A stretch of DNA of 64,000 nt, taken from the NCBI RefSeq assembly GCF_001544555.2, contig NZ_FCOK02000018.1:1-64000 (forward strand), in the 5' to 3' direction. The DNA comes from Caballeronia udeis (GTDB lineage Bacteria; Pseudomonadota; Gammaproteobacteria; Burkholderiales; Burkholderiaceae). Below the pieces are notes generated by a model, which did no database searches, was not told where the DNA came from, and saw only the letters and a list, made by a program, of their open reading frames with translations. Positions 8,501 through 16,582 of this stretch are shown piece after piece. The position numbers were made by a program, and so were the translations under genes. Position 1 is the stretch's first letter. The number at the start of each line of letters is the position of its first letter.

Positions 8501-11243
8501 CATCTGGAACGAGGACCATGCCGGCTACCGGCAGAATCTGCAGGACCTGATCATGGGCCTGATCGCCTCCGGAACGGAAGCGAACCTGATAGACCGGCCC
8601 GGCGGAATCTTCGTTCGGCCAGCGCAGCAATTGTCACGCGAGGACCGTGACCTGATGCAGGCGGTGGCGCGCATCATTGTCGCCGACACCCGTGGCAGCC
8701 TCGCCGAGCAAGTCGAGCGCCGACGCCCGGATTCAACCGCCGCCCCGTTCGAGCCGGTGAGCGCCCATGTCGCCATCCGCTTGCCCGAAGCGCACGCACG
8801 GCCGCGGGCGGACGCGTTGATTCTGCAGAACCCGTACGGTGGTTTTTCGGCAGATGGCACCGAGTACGTCATCAAGCTGGAGCCAGGTCACACGACCCCC
8901 GCTCCATGGGCCAACGTGCTTGCTAACCCGGGCTTCGGCACAGTCGTCTCGGAGAGCGGAGGGGCCTATACGTGGAGCGAGAATGCACACGAGTTCAGAC
9001 TGACTCCGTGGGCGAACGACCCGGTCGGCGACACCAGCGGCGAAGCCTTATACCTGCGTGACGAGGAGAGCGGACATTGCTGGTCGCCCACTCCGTTGCC
9101 CCGGCGCGGCAGCGGTACATACACCATCCGCCACGGCTTTGGCTACAGCGTATTCGAGCACGAGGAAGACGGCATCCGTTCCGAGCTGTGGGTGTACGTC
9201 GCGCTACACGCATCCGTTAAATTTTCGGTGCTCAAGATCCGCAATGTTTCGGGACGCGCGCGACGTCTTTCAGCCACCGGCTTCGTCGAGTGGACGCTTG
9301 GCGATCTGCGCGAGAAGTCCGCCATGCACATAGTCACCGAGGCCGATCCGCTTAGCGGGGCGCTCTTCGCCCGCAACGACTATTCGATGGAGTTCGGTGG
9401 CCGCGTTGCGTTCTTCGCGATTGACGACACAGTGGCGGGCTTCACCTGCGATCGCCGCGAATTTATCGGTCGCAACGGTAGTCTGCGCGCGCCCGCTGCC
9501 ATGCGCCAGGCACGCCTGTCAGGACGCGCGGGCGCCGGGCTCGACCCGTGCGCGGCGCTCAAGGCCGACTTCGATCTGGCCGATGGCGACAGTCATGAGG
9601 TCGTTTTCCGGATGGGTGCGGCGCATGACGCGATGTCGGTGCGCGGCATCGCGAAAGAGTTTCGCGGCGCGGCTGCGGCCGCCAACGCGCTCGATGCGGT
9701 GCGCAAGCACTGGCAGGCAACGCTCGGCCGCGTACAGGTCAGGACGCCAGAACCGGCAGTTGACGTGCTGGTGAACGGCTGGCTGATGTATCAGGTCATA
9801 GCCTGCCGGTTCTGGGCACGCAGCGGTTATTACCAGTCTGGCGGCGCGTTTGGTTTCCGGGACCAGTTGCAGGATTCCATGGCGATGATCCATGCCATGC
9901 CGCACCTTGCCCGCGAGCATCTCTTGCTCTGCGCAGCCCACCAGTTTTCAGAGGGCGACGTGCAGCACTGGTGGCATCCGCCGCTCGGCCGCGGCGTGCG
10001 TACCAATTGCTCCGACGACTATCTGTGGCTGCCGGTAGCAACCAGCCGCTACGTGAGCATCACTGGCGACATCAGCGTGCTCGATGAACGCGTCGGTTAT
10101 ATCGAAGGGCGGCCGGTCAATCCGGGCGAGGACTCTTATTACGACTTGCCGGAACCTTCGGCCCTGGTCGAAACCCTTTACGAACATTGCGTGCGAGCGA
10201 TCGAACATGGTCTGACGCAGGGTGCGCACGGGCTGCCCCTGATCGGCTGCGGCGACTGGAATGACGGCATGAACCGCGTGGGGGCACAGGGTCGCGGTGA
10301 AAGCGTGTGGCTTGGCTTCTTCCTCTACGACGTTTTGCTCAGATTCGCCGACACGGCAAAGGCTCGCGACGATACCGTCTTCGCAAGCCATTGCCAGAAC
10401 CACGCGGTTGTCCTGCGAACCAACCTTGAATCCCATGGCTGGGATGGCGAATGGTATCGCCGTGCGTATTTCGACGACGGCACCCCGCTCGGATCAGCCA
10501 GTAATGAAGAATGCAAGATTGATTCGATTGCGCAAAGCTGGTCGGTGCTGTCGGGAGCGGGTTCAGACGAACGACAGCTTGAGGCGATGGCTTCGCTCGA
10601 TCGCTATCTCGTCAAGCGTGACGCCGGGCTGATCCAGCTCCTCGATCCTCCTTTCGACCGCTCGGCCCTCGATCCAGGCTATATCAAGGGATACGTCCCG
10701 GGCGTGCGCGAAAACGGCGGTCAATATACGCACGCGGCAATCTGGGCGACGATGGCTTTCGCCGCGCTGGGCGACCGTGAGCGCGCCTGGGAACTGCTGC
10801 GGATGATCAACCCTGTCCTGCACGGCAACGACGGGCCCGCGATCGAGCAATACAAGGTCGAACCGTATGTGATGACAGCGGATGTATACGGCGTAAGCCC
10901 GCATGAGGGCAGGGGCGGGTGGAGCTGGTACACGGGTTCGGCGGCCTGGATGTACCGGCTGCTGGTTGAATCTTTGCTTGGGCTGCAGGTCAGGGGCGAT
11001 CGCTTGAGTGTCACGCCGCTGCTGCCGGCCAGCTGGGAGTCGTTTGAGATGAGCTACCGCTTTGGCAAGACGCTCTTTCGCGTGTCAGTCAACCAGTCCA
11101 CAGACGATGGCCTGCAGCGCGTCGTTCTCGATGGCGTGCCGCAACCCAACGGAGGAATACACCTGATCGACGATGGGCGCGAGCACAGCGTCGCAATCGA
11201 GATCCCACGGATAGCGAGCGCAGTTTCGTCGACTCTCGCCTGA
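2559..11243 (+). CDS. Giant NdvB-like cyclic beta-glucan synthase / GH94-type phosphorylase
   Basis: At 2894 residues this matches cyclic beta-1,2-glucan synthases (NdvB/Cgs). Membrane segments lie near residues 425-490, 830-875 and 955-1010. Between the first two is a GT84-type glycosyltransferase domain: LDTDTQLPRDAA near residue 640 holds the DxD site, and RRHRWIRGDWQ follows near 790. A glycoamylase-like region (about 1290-1520, with WGVSESGYN) comes next. The C-terminal half (about 1580-2890) is a carbohydrate-binding plus GH94 phosphorylase module with the catalytic acid in GDWNDGMNRVG near residue 2566. Known relatives build beta-1,2-glucan on themselves, trim and cyclise it for export to the periplasm. 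The reading frame is intact despite its size. The ribosome binding site is weak, and ATG 2559 or 2562 could start it. Linear-glucan or phosphorylase activity alone cannot be excluded. Confidence 0.88.
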   Translation: MMAFSRSYLPPKLDSLLGALARWKTASRRLPQEPALRAELFSADQMELHGVRLAAQHRLSTGAGLDHLLPRLTNNEATLLSAYERLTKATLNSYRVTPAAEWLLDNYYLIAEQIRIARHHLPKGYSRELPRLADGPSHELPRVYGIALETISHGDGRVNTESLTRFITAYQTVTPLTLGELWAIPIMLRLALIENLRRVASRVTTDLDDRNLAGQWADRMTETAGHDPKSVVLTVADMARSNPPMASSFVAELARRLQGQSATLALPLTWIEQLLSESGLSIERMVQLEAQQQAADQVSISNSISSLRLLSATDWRDFVESTSIVEHILGEDPADIYQAMDFATRDRYRHSVERLARASRRPEETVARAAIDLARSAVESDTGRGVEHHVGFYLLRDGVDGLERHVEAKVNALEAWRRILRRAPLPIYLVLAALITILFGWPFLDAARHHGWPGGLLVVLAVPVLLMTSRVAVDFVNWFITLTVQPDWLPRLDFSRGIPAQMRTLVVIPSLIGDAQDVDDLAEGLEVRFLANRDPHLHFSLLTDFMDSASESCDEDAGLMLRARLSIEVLNEKYPDTQGDRFFLFHRPRRWNAVEKIWMGHERKRGKIAELDALLRGTGRDRFSLIVGDIAALPRVRYVITLDTDTQLPRDAASQFIGAIAHPLNAAVYDADKQRVSSGHAILQPRVGISLPSTARSAYARLFGGDAGIDPYTRAASDVYQDLFHEGSFIGKGIYELDAFEQAVEGRFPDNRILSHDLIEGCYARAGLLSDVYLYEEYPARYSADVNRRHRWIRGDWQLLPWIFPWAPTEHGGLARNPLSWLSRWKLFDNLRRSASPVALLAMVLMGWISGWQPLAWTIGVMALTLSMPLAAGLIELLQKPHDMPLRRHMALTAQSAGRHLVRALAALAWLPHEAQYSLDAIVRTLWRIGFGKHKLLQWNASREVERVATNDPKALYRLMWIGPLLGAGLALSFIRMPGTFVVLAPFALLWILSPLLAWWISRPPVQDRGALAIGEARFLRGLARKTWAFFDDYVGPQDHWLPPDNIQEVPTTGAMIVARRTSPTNMGMGLLAHLAAFDFGYLSAGRMLARIGETLATMDGLERYRNHFFNWYDTGTLQTLAPRYVSTVDSGNLAGHLMTLSRGLLEVADEPVFSPRMFAGLADTLDAYRAVAHVAGFGLDTFAPLETQLSAASASPPRTSAEAVAIMRQVSALAATLAHEIKGPADSDLFFWSQALSAQCRDVADELGRFDLRPAVDAPPGLPTFRQLALLDVNLWPDSATARAIEVRSAAIDRIAQINRLAELSGDMAAMDFRFLYDVNRELLSIGYNVDERRLDAGFYDLLASEARLTNFVAIAQGQLPQESWFTLGRLLTSTGGVPVLLSWTGSMFEYLMPMLVMPSYEGTLLDQTCRAAVARQIEYGHQLGVPWGVSESGYNVLDAQLNYQYRAFGVPGLGLKRGLGDDVVIAPYATALALMVAPQAACRNLQRLATTGAAGRYGLYEAIDHTQARVPRGQTSVVIQSYMAHHQGMSLLSMASCLLGQPMQRRFESDPQFKATTLLLQERIPKTATEYLPTPGLPVVDAAALIAESKLRIFTDPDRPRPAVQLLSNGRYHVMVSSAGGGYSLCGDLSVTRWREDITSDNWGMFCYLRDVASGEFWSSAHQPTLKRPDLYEAIFSDARAEFRVRERDFDSHTEIVVSPEDDIELRRLRITNRARVRRTIELTSYGEVVLAPAAADAAHRTFSNLFVQTELLEPLQAILCTRRARSSKEAVPWMCHLLAAHGVDIDAISYETDRARFIGRGRTVVHPAAMDDGSDTQGRLSNSVGSVLDPIVSIRCRITLNPGQSATIDFVTGVSDSRDGCLHLINKYRDRQLADRVFDLAWTHSQVSLRQMNATMSDARLYEQMAASIVYANASLRAEAGVLAANRRNQSGLWGQSISGDLPIVLLQITDMANIELVRQMVQAHAYWRQKGLAVDLVIWNEDHAGYRQNLQDLIMGLIASGTEANLIDRPGGIFVRPAQQLSREDRDLMQAVARIIVADTRGSLAEQVERRRPDSTAAPFEPVSAHVAIRLPEAHARPRADALILQNPYGGFSADGTEYVIKLEPGHTTPAPWANVLANPGFGTVVSESGGAYTWSENAHEFRLTPWANDPVGDTSGEALYLRDEESGHCWSPTPLPRRGSGTYTIRHGFGYSVFEHEEDGIRSELWVYVALHASVKFSVLKIRNVSGRARRLSATGFVEWTLGDLREKSAMHIVTEADPLSGALFARNDYSMEFGGRVAFFAIDDTVAGFTCDRREFIGRNGSLRAPAAMRQARLSGRAGAGLDPCAALKADFDLADGDSHEVVFRMGAAHDAMSVRGIAKEFRGAAAAANALDAVRKHWQATLGRVQVRTPEPAVDVLVNGWLMYQVIACRFWARSGYYQSGGAFGFRDQLQDSMAMIHAMPHLAREHLLLCAAHQFSEGDVQHWWHPPLGRGVRTNCSDDYLWLPVATSRYVSITGDISVLDERVGYIEGRPVNPGEDSYYDLPEPSALVETLYEHCVRAIEHGLTQGAHGLPLIGCGDWNDGMNRVGAQGRGESVWLGFFLYDVLLRFADTAKARDDTVFASHCQNHAVVLRTNLESHGWDGEWYRRAYFDDGTPLGSASNEECKIDSIAQSWSVLSGAGSDERQLEAMASLDRYLVKRDAGLIQLLDPPFDRSALDPGYIKGYVPGVRENGGQYTHAAIWATMAFAALGDRERAWELLRMINPVLHGNDGPAIEQYKVEPYVMTADVYGVSPHEGRGGWSWYTGSAAWMYRLLVESLLGLQVRGDRLSVTPLLPASWESFEMSYRFGKTLFRVSVNQSTDDGLQRVVLDGVPQPNGGIHLIDDGREHSVAIEIPRIASAVSSTLA

Positions 11244-11253
11244 TGATTCACGC

Positions 11254-11294
11254 GAGGGGGTCTTGGCTGTTCAAATGCGCCAAGGCAGTCCCTC
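11254..11294 (+). terminator. Possible terminator after the glucan synthase gene
   Basis: An imperfect inverted repeat (GAGGG...CTTGGC, 11-base loop, GCCAAG...CCCTC) begins 11 bases after the stop codon. The run of T residues expected after it is poor, so this is a weak call. Confidence 0.35.
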
Positions 11295-12049
11295 TTGAGA
11301 TCAAGAGTAGATTGTGTGATGTGCATAATGAGTTTGTTTTACGTATCCCGGACGTCGAACTTGTGGAAATGTCTCGCTGATCACGCCAGCGAGAACCGCA
11401 GTTCCTCCCGGCTCCAGCACCAGCTGGAGATGCTATCCACCGGGAGTCCAATTCGCAGTATCTCGATGGACGCCATTGCTACCAGGTGATCCGTCATTTT
11501 GTCCTCGAGACCTTTTGAATTACCTGCTACCCAAATACCCTGTGCTCACGAAAACAACACCACAATTGGCCACAAAAAAATATTCGTAAATGATGGACAG
11601 GTCGCCGAACGGTTGCAAGAACTGCTTGTATGTGCGGTGGCCCGTATACGGCATTAGTTACTGAAATATAAAGCAACAATTAAATGTAAAACAAGCTAGT
11701 CTCAGTCAACCGGCCGCAAAGAACTGTGCGAAATCAGGTCTGACCCGATAGTAGTCACTCTATAAGCGAACGCAGGCCAATTGGTATCCTTTCCCTCAAT
11801 ACGAATTAGACCAAGTCGATTTGAAATCCGTATAAAAACGAACACCACGAATAGTGGAACCCGGTTAAGGGCAGGGGAAAGCTGCTTGCGCGATATGGCG
11901 AAAAATCGGTGGCTCTCGCCCCTGGAGAATCAATGGATAGCCTTCGTAAATGACTCAGAACTCGACGGTATCCACAGCCAGAATAAGAGGGGCGTTGGAA
12001 TCGTTTTATGCGAAACGGCCGGGAATATCAAAGTTAATGGAGGTGGCGT
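11295..12049. other. Intergenic region before the GGDEF gene
   Basis: About 750 bases without a convincing gene. The part from 11560 to 11720 is clearly more AT-rich than its surroundings and is the likeliest place for a promoter. A short open frame at 11781-12053 has no family resemblance and overlaps the next start, so I do not call it. Confidence 0.4.
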
Positions 12050-13453
12050 ATGAGGATGAACATTGCTGTTCGTGAAGCGCCTCCCGCGATCTGGCGGCTG
12101 CTAAAAGTCTATACGCAACTGTTGCTGATCGGGTTTGCGCTAGTCCCCGCTTGTCTGATCGCCTATCTGTATTTCGCACAAGATCCGACTCTCAAATTCG
12201 AGAATCACATATTCCATGAAATCGCCATCGCGGCCGCCACGCTTGAGGGCTTTTTCGTCACCTATGTGACATGGACGTGCTACCGGTCCTCGGGTGAGCC
12301 CCTGCTACGCTGGCTCACATTGGGTTTTCTCGGCTTCGTATTGATCTATGCATTGCATGGCGCATTCACCGGCCTGGCGCATCACAATATGTGGCTGTTT
12401 CTACTCTATGGACCGGCTTCCCGCCTCGTGATGTCGATCCTGCTGTTTGTCGGACTGCTCTCGTACCATCGTCCGCCCGAGCGGGTCGAGAAACGCTCGA
12501 ACGCTCGCGACTGGATGATGTGGGTCGGGTTCTTCGTGCTGGTTGATATCGCGGTCGCTTACGTGGCGAACTCGGCCGTCGCCAGCAGCCCGATGGTGCG
12601 TCTATCAATGGAAGGGGGTGCGCTGGTTTTTTCCATATTGAACGTGACGACGTTGATGTTGCGCCGGATTCGGTCGCCGCTCATGGTGATCTATGGCATT
12701 TCGATCGTATGGTTCGCGCTATCTTCACTCGCATTCATTCTTGGGCGACCGTGGAATCATATGTGGTGGCTTGCGCACGCCATCTTCGCCGCGGGGTTTT
12801 TTCTGCTCAGCTATGGCGTTGTGGAGGCTTTCCGCACCACACGCTCATTCTCGACCATTTACAGCCAGGAGGAATTGACTGCCCGGCTGGCCGAGGCAAT
12901 GGCCCGTACCGAAAGCGCGTTGCAGGAACTGCAGCACACTAACCAAAAGCTCGAGCGTCTTGCCGGCACCGACCCCTTGACCGGCGCTGCGAATCGACGT
13001 CAGTTCATCGAAAGCGTCGAGGCCGAGATCGGGCGGACCAAACGAGGCGGCGCTCCCTTTTCCCTGCTGGCACTTGACCTCGATAACTTCAAGGCGATCA
13101 ATGACTCGTACGGCCACCAGATCGGCGACGAGGTCTTGCGGCGCTTCGTACAGACGTGCCTTGAGGCGATCCGCCCTTACGACGGTTTCGCTCGCGTAGG
13201 TGGAGAGGAATTCATGGTGCTGCTTCCACAGTCGCTGCTCGAAGCGGCTCGCACAATCGGCGAGCGTGTTCGAGTGGCCATCGCACGCAGTACATTCGAG
13301 GCCGGGATCGGGCACCTGGTCGAGGTCACCGTCAGCATTGGAGTCTCGCAGTTCGGGCACGATGGCGACACGATCGATACGCTTCTTCGTGTCGCTGACG
13401 AACGACTCTATCGCGCAAAACACCAGGGCCGCAACTGCGTGGTTGCGGCGTAG
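12050..13453 (+). CDS. Membrane diguanylate cyclase (GGDEF domain)
   Basis: This 467-residue protein has about six to seven hydrophobic segments in residues 20-260, then a short coiled linker (about 275-302) and a C-terminal GGDEF domain (about 305-465). The active-site loop is GGEEF at 384-388, a functional variant of GGDEF, and the domain entry motif DPLTGAANRRQF is present. It should make cyclic di-GMP from two GTP in response to a signal sensed in or near the membrane. GGAGG sits six bases before the ATG. Two further c-di-GMP genes follow on the same strand. There is no RxxD inhibitory site directly before GGEEF that I can identify with confidence. Confidence 0.92.
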   Translation: MRMNIAVREAPPAIWRLLKVYTQLLLIGFALVPACLIAYLYFAQDPTLKFENHIFHEIAIAAATLEGFFVTYVTWTCYRSSGEPLLRWLTLGFLGFVLIYALHGAFTGLAHHNMWLFLLYGPASRLVMSILLFVGLLSYHRPPERVEKRSNARDWMMWVGFFVLVDIAVAYVANSAVASSPMVRLSMEGGALVFSILNVTTLMLRRIRSPLMVIYGISIVWFALSSLAFILGRPWNHMWWLAHAIFAAGFFLLSYGVVEAFRTTRSFSTIYSQEELTARLAEAMARTESALQELQHTNQKLERLAGTDPLTGAANRRQFIESVEAEIGRTKRGGAPFSLLALDLDNFKAINDSYGHQIGDEVLRRFVQTCLEAIRPYDGFARVGGEEFMVLLPQSLLEAARTIGERVRVAIARSTFEAGIGHLVEVTVSIGVSQFGHDGDTIDTLLRVADERLYRAKHQGRNCVVAA

Positions 13454-13640
13454 GGGCGACGCCCGTCAAACCGCCCATAAGACTCCCGCAGAAGCAAGAA
13501 GTAGCGGGGGGCATACCGAGCTCCTCAAAAAGGAGCCAATCCGTTAAAGAGAGTTGAATGTTTGCGGCTTCTGACCATTGCGTTTAAACCTCCCTGTCAA
13601 CGCAAGCGTTATGCGGCATCCATTTAAGGGGAGCACGGTC

Positions 13641-15743
13641 ATGAGCGGTATCTATAACCCTTTACTGGTTTTTCTTTCACTCATCGTCGCGTTCCTCGCC
13701 TCCTATACGGCATTGGAACTATCAGGGTGGATCTTTTCGTTGCAGCAGGAACGGCAACGTGTGCACTGGCTGCTCGGCGGTGCAATCGCAATGGGAATCG
13801 GTATCTGGTCGATGCACTTTATCGGCATGATGGCTTTCGCGCTGCCCATCCTGGTTGGATACGATCTTTCCTTCACAGCAGCTTCGTTTCTACTGGCTGC
13901 CGTGGTTTCGCTCCTCGCCCTATCCACTGTGACCCGGGGAAAACTCTCCTCCGTGCGCATCGCCTTCGCCGGCACCGTCATGGGGTTGGGGATCGCGGGC
14001 ATGCATTACACCGGGATGGCTGCGCTGCAGATGTCTCCGCCAATTCGGTATACCTGGTGGATCGTGATTGCGTCGATTGCCATTGCGATTGCAGCATCGA
14101 TTGCCTCGCTGTGGCTCGCCTTCACGCTGCGCACGTCCGCGCGGCAAAGCATCATCGCCAAGCGTCTTGGTGCCGCGATCATCATGGCGCTGGCAATCAC
14201 AGGCATGCACTACGCCGGTATGGGCGCGGCCAACTTCGCGACGGGAAGCATCTGCCTTTCTGTCAACAAACTCGACACGAACTGGTTCGCGCTGGCGGTG
14301 TCGGCGAGTTCGTTGACAGTGCTGATTGGAACACTCGCTTTCCTCGGATTGCATACAAGCAGCCTGTCCAACTCCCTGCGGCGTGCAAACAGCCAGTTGG
14401 ACCATCTCGGCACGCACGACACGCTGACGGACCTGCCCAATCGGCTCTGGCTCACAGCCCACATCGAGCGAGCGATGGAGGCCTGCGCCCGGAGAGGTTC
14501 GATGATCGCTGTGCTGCTTGTCAACCTCGATGGTTTCAAGACCATCAATGATTCGCTTGGCCATGCCGTTGGGGACGATTTCCTCAAGACCTGCGCGAGC
14601 CGGCTGGGCCAGAACTTGCGGCACGACGATATGGTCGCCCGTATCGGCGGGGACGAATTCGTGATTGTCGTGGGCGGATTGCTCGACCCGTCAGTCGCCG
14701 GACAGATCACCGATAACGTGCTGCGCGAGCTCTGCCGCGAAATAGTCATCAATGGCGTACGGCTACGGGTGAGCGCGAGTATTGGAATCGCGGTGTTTCC
14801 GCGCGACGGTGATGACGTCGCTACGTTGTTGCACAACGCGGATGCAGCGATGTACGACGCCAAGCAGAGTGGCCGCAATACCTTCCGTTATTTCGAGCCT
14901 GCCATGAGTACTACCGCGCTCAGCACGCTGATCCTGCAGCGTGACCTGCAACGCGCTTTCGAGCAGGGGCAACTGAGCCTGTCTTTTCAGCCGAAATTCA
15001 AGATTGCCAACTTGTCCCTGAGCGGGGCTGAAGCGTTGATTCGATGGCAGCATCCGGAAATCGGCGACATTCCTCCCCTGGAATTCATTCCTGCTGCCGA
15101 GCGCTCCGGGCAGATCGTCCAGATCGGCAATTGGGTCATTGCAGAAACGTGCCGCCTGATCGGCAGGTGGGACGCGTTAGGATTGCCGGCGGTCCAGATC
15201 GCGATCAACCTGTCGCCGGTGCAGTTCAACGTACCGGACCTGGTCGACCATATCGACGCCATAGTACGGAGCGCGGGCGTCGCGCCCGAGCGCGTGATGT
15301 TCGAAATCACCGAAACCGTCGCGATGCAAAACGCCGACAAAACGACCGCGATCATCCAGAAATTCCAGTCACGCGGCTTTGACATGGCCATCGATGATTT
15401 TGGAACAGGCTATTCGAGCCTGGCATACCTGCAAAGGTTTCGAGTCAGACAGATCAAGGTGGATCGTTTTTTCGTCAACGATCTGGATGTTCACGAAAGG
15501 CAGGGGAGCGCGCTCTTGTCGGCGATCGTGACACTTGCGCGCGCGCTGAACATGGAGGTGGTGGCAGAAGGTGTCGAAACAATAACCCAGTTGAACAAGC
15601 TAGCCTCTCTGAATTGCGATCAGGCGCAGGGCTTCTTGTTGAGCAAGCCGTTACCTGCCGCAGCCTTTCAGCAATTCTTGAACGGCATCGACAGGATGTC
15701 GCATGGCAAACCAGAAACGCGAGCTGTCGTTGAGCCTGGTTAG
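13641..15743 (+). CDS. MHYT-GGDEF-EAL bifunctional c-di-GMP enzyme
   Basis: Translated from ATG 13641 (GGGGAG ribosome binding site eight bases upstream) the protein has 700 residues. An in-frame ATG at 13578 is less well placed. The N-terminal membrane region carries three MHYT-type repeats (MHFIG at 58, MHYTG at 121, MHYAG at 189), a sensor domain proposed to bind copper and sense oxygen, CO or NO. A GGDEF domain follows with intact GGDEF at 336-340. The EAL domain has EAL at 464-466, INLSPVQF, FEITET and DDFGTGYSS near 590. All key residues look present, so both synthesis and breakdown of c-di-GMP are possible. The architecture resembles P. aeruginosa MucR, which links c-di-GMP to alginate. 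Confidence 0.94.
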   Translation: MSGIYNPLLVFLSLIVAFLASYTALELSGWIFSLQQERQRVHWLLGGAIAMGIGIWSMHFIGMMAFALPILVGYDLSFTAASFLLAAVVSLLALSTVTRGKLSSVRIAFAGTVMGLGIAGMHYTGMAALQMSPPIRYTWWIVIASIAIAIAASIASLWLAFTLRTSARQSIIAKRLGAAIIMALAITGMHYAGMGAANFATGSICLSVNKLDTNWFALAVSASSLTVLIGTLAFLGLHTSSLSNSLRRANSQLDHLGTHDTLTDLPNRLWLTAHIERAMEACARRGSMIAVLLVNLDGFKTINDSLGHAVGDDFLKTCASRLGQNLRHDDMVARIGGDEFVIVVGGLLDPSVAGQITDNVLRELCREIVINGVRLRVSASIGIAVFPRDGDDVATLLHNADAAMYDAKQSGRNTFRYFEPAMSTTALSTLILQRDLQRAFEQGQLSLSFQPKFKIANLSLSGAEALIRWQHPEIGDIPPLEFIPAAERSGQIVQIGNWVIAETCRLIGRWDALGLPAVQIAINLSPVQFNVPDLVDHIDAIVRSAGVAPERVMFEITETVAMQNADKTTAIIQKFQSRGFDMAIDDFGTGYSSLAYLQRFRVRQIKVDRFFVNDLDVHERQGSALLSAIVTLARALNMEVVAEGVETITQLNKLASLNCDQAQGFLLSKPLPAAAFQQFLNGIDRMSHGKPETRAVVEPG

Positions 15744-16582
15744 CGGGCTCGGTCAAGCGAAGTGTCGTGGTGGAACACTCTCGCCCGACGGAGCGCGAGT
15801 CGCGTGGCAGTCCGTTGCCCTTATCTCGCATGACCGCTAACTTGCAGCTGCAACGTATTTGCCGTCGCCGCCAGAGTTTGCGCCCATGCGTTTTGCACCA
15901 TAAAACCCCCGGTATCGTGCTTCATTCGCCAACGCGTCTTTGTCATGATGCGAGAATTAATACTTTGCAATGCAGATTGTTTTCCGGAAGACGCATAGGG
16001 CATTTTCCCTACATATTGCCGTTACAAATTTTCCTGACAAGCTTGGATTTTTGCCCGGCTATTAAACTTTTCCCTGCAAACGTCGTTATTAGATTAAGGA
16101 TCACCATCGGGCTCAGCGCGATTGGCGCTTTGAACAATGTGCTTTGCCCGTGAGGCGGTGATCACTGAGTTTGTCGTCGTGTCCTCAGCAACATGCTTTC
16201 AATATTGAAAGCAATCCGCACGGCTTTTTGTGGACACCACAACACCGTAGCCTCAGTCCCACAAGACGATGCGGCGGGCGACGGCGAGTTCTAAAAGACA
16301 AACACGGACCATTGGTTCGCCGGTTGAACGAGTACGGGTCGAAACTGCTCTTCAAGAAATGCGGCAAGCTTCCGCGCGAAGTGCGGACCCCGCCACAGTG
16401 AGGAGAGCGCTCGTCTCCATGCTCGATTCAGTCGGCTATATCAATGAAGTTGAGGCGGCTGCAAGCGTCAAGGTGATGCTGAGTTCACCAGCCGGGCGTC
16501 TTCGTCGATAACTTCCGACGGTCCGCGCGCTAGTGACTTGAACAGGAAGGAATAGCGGCCATGCAGAACCGGAGCAGGCATC
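15744..16582. other. Intergenic region between two c-di-GMP genes
   Basis: About 840 bases. An 80-codon frame at 16269-16511 has a partly helical C-terminus but no recognisable family and no clear ribosome binding site, so I leave it uncalled. The long gap argues that the downstream GGDEF-EAL gene has its own promoter. Confidence 0.4.

Noticed and set aside
2943..9941. Long frames on the - strand across the glucan synthase gene (for example 2943-3908, 5076-6125, 6531-7079)
   Set aside because: They are mirror frames of a GC-rich gene with clear domain motifs on the + strand; none has a start signal or recognisable family.
16269..16511. 80-codon frame between c-di-GMP genes
   Set aside because: No ribosome binding site and no known pattern; overlapping frames of equal quality exist.
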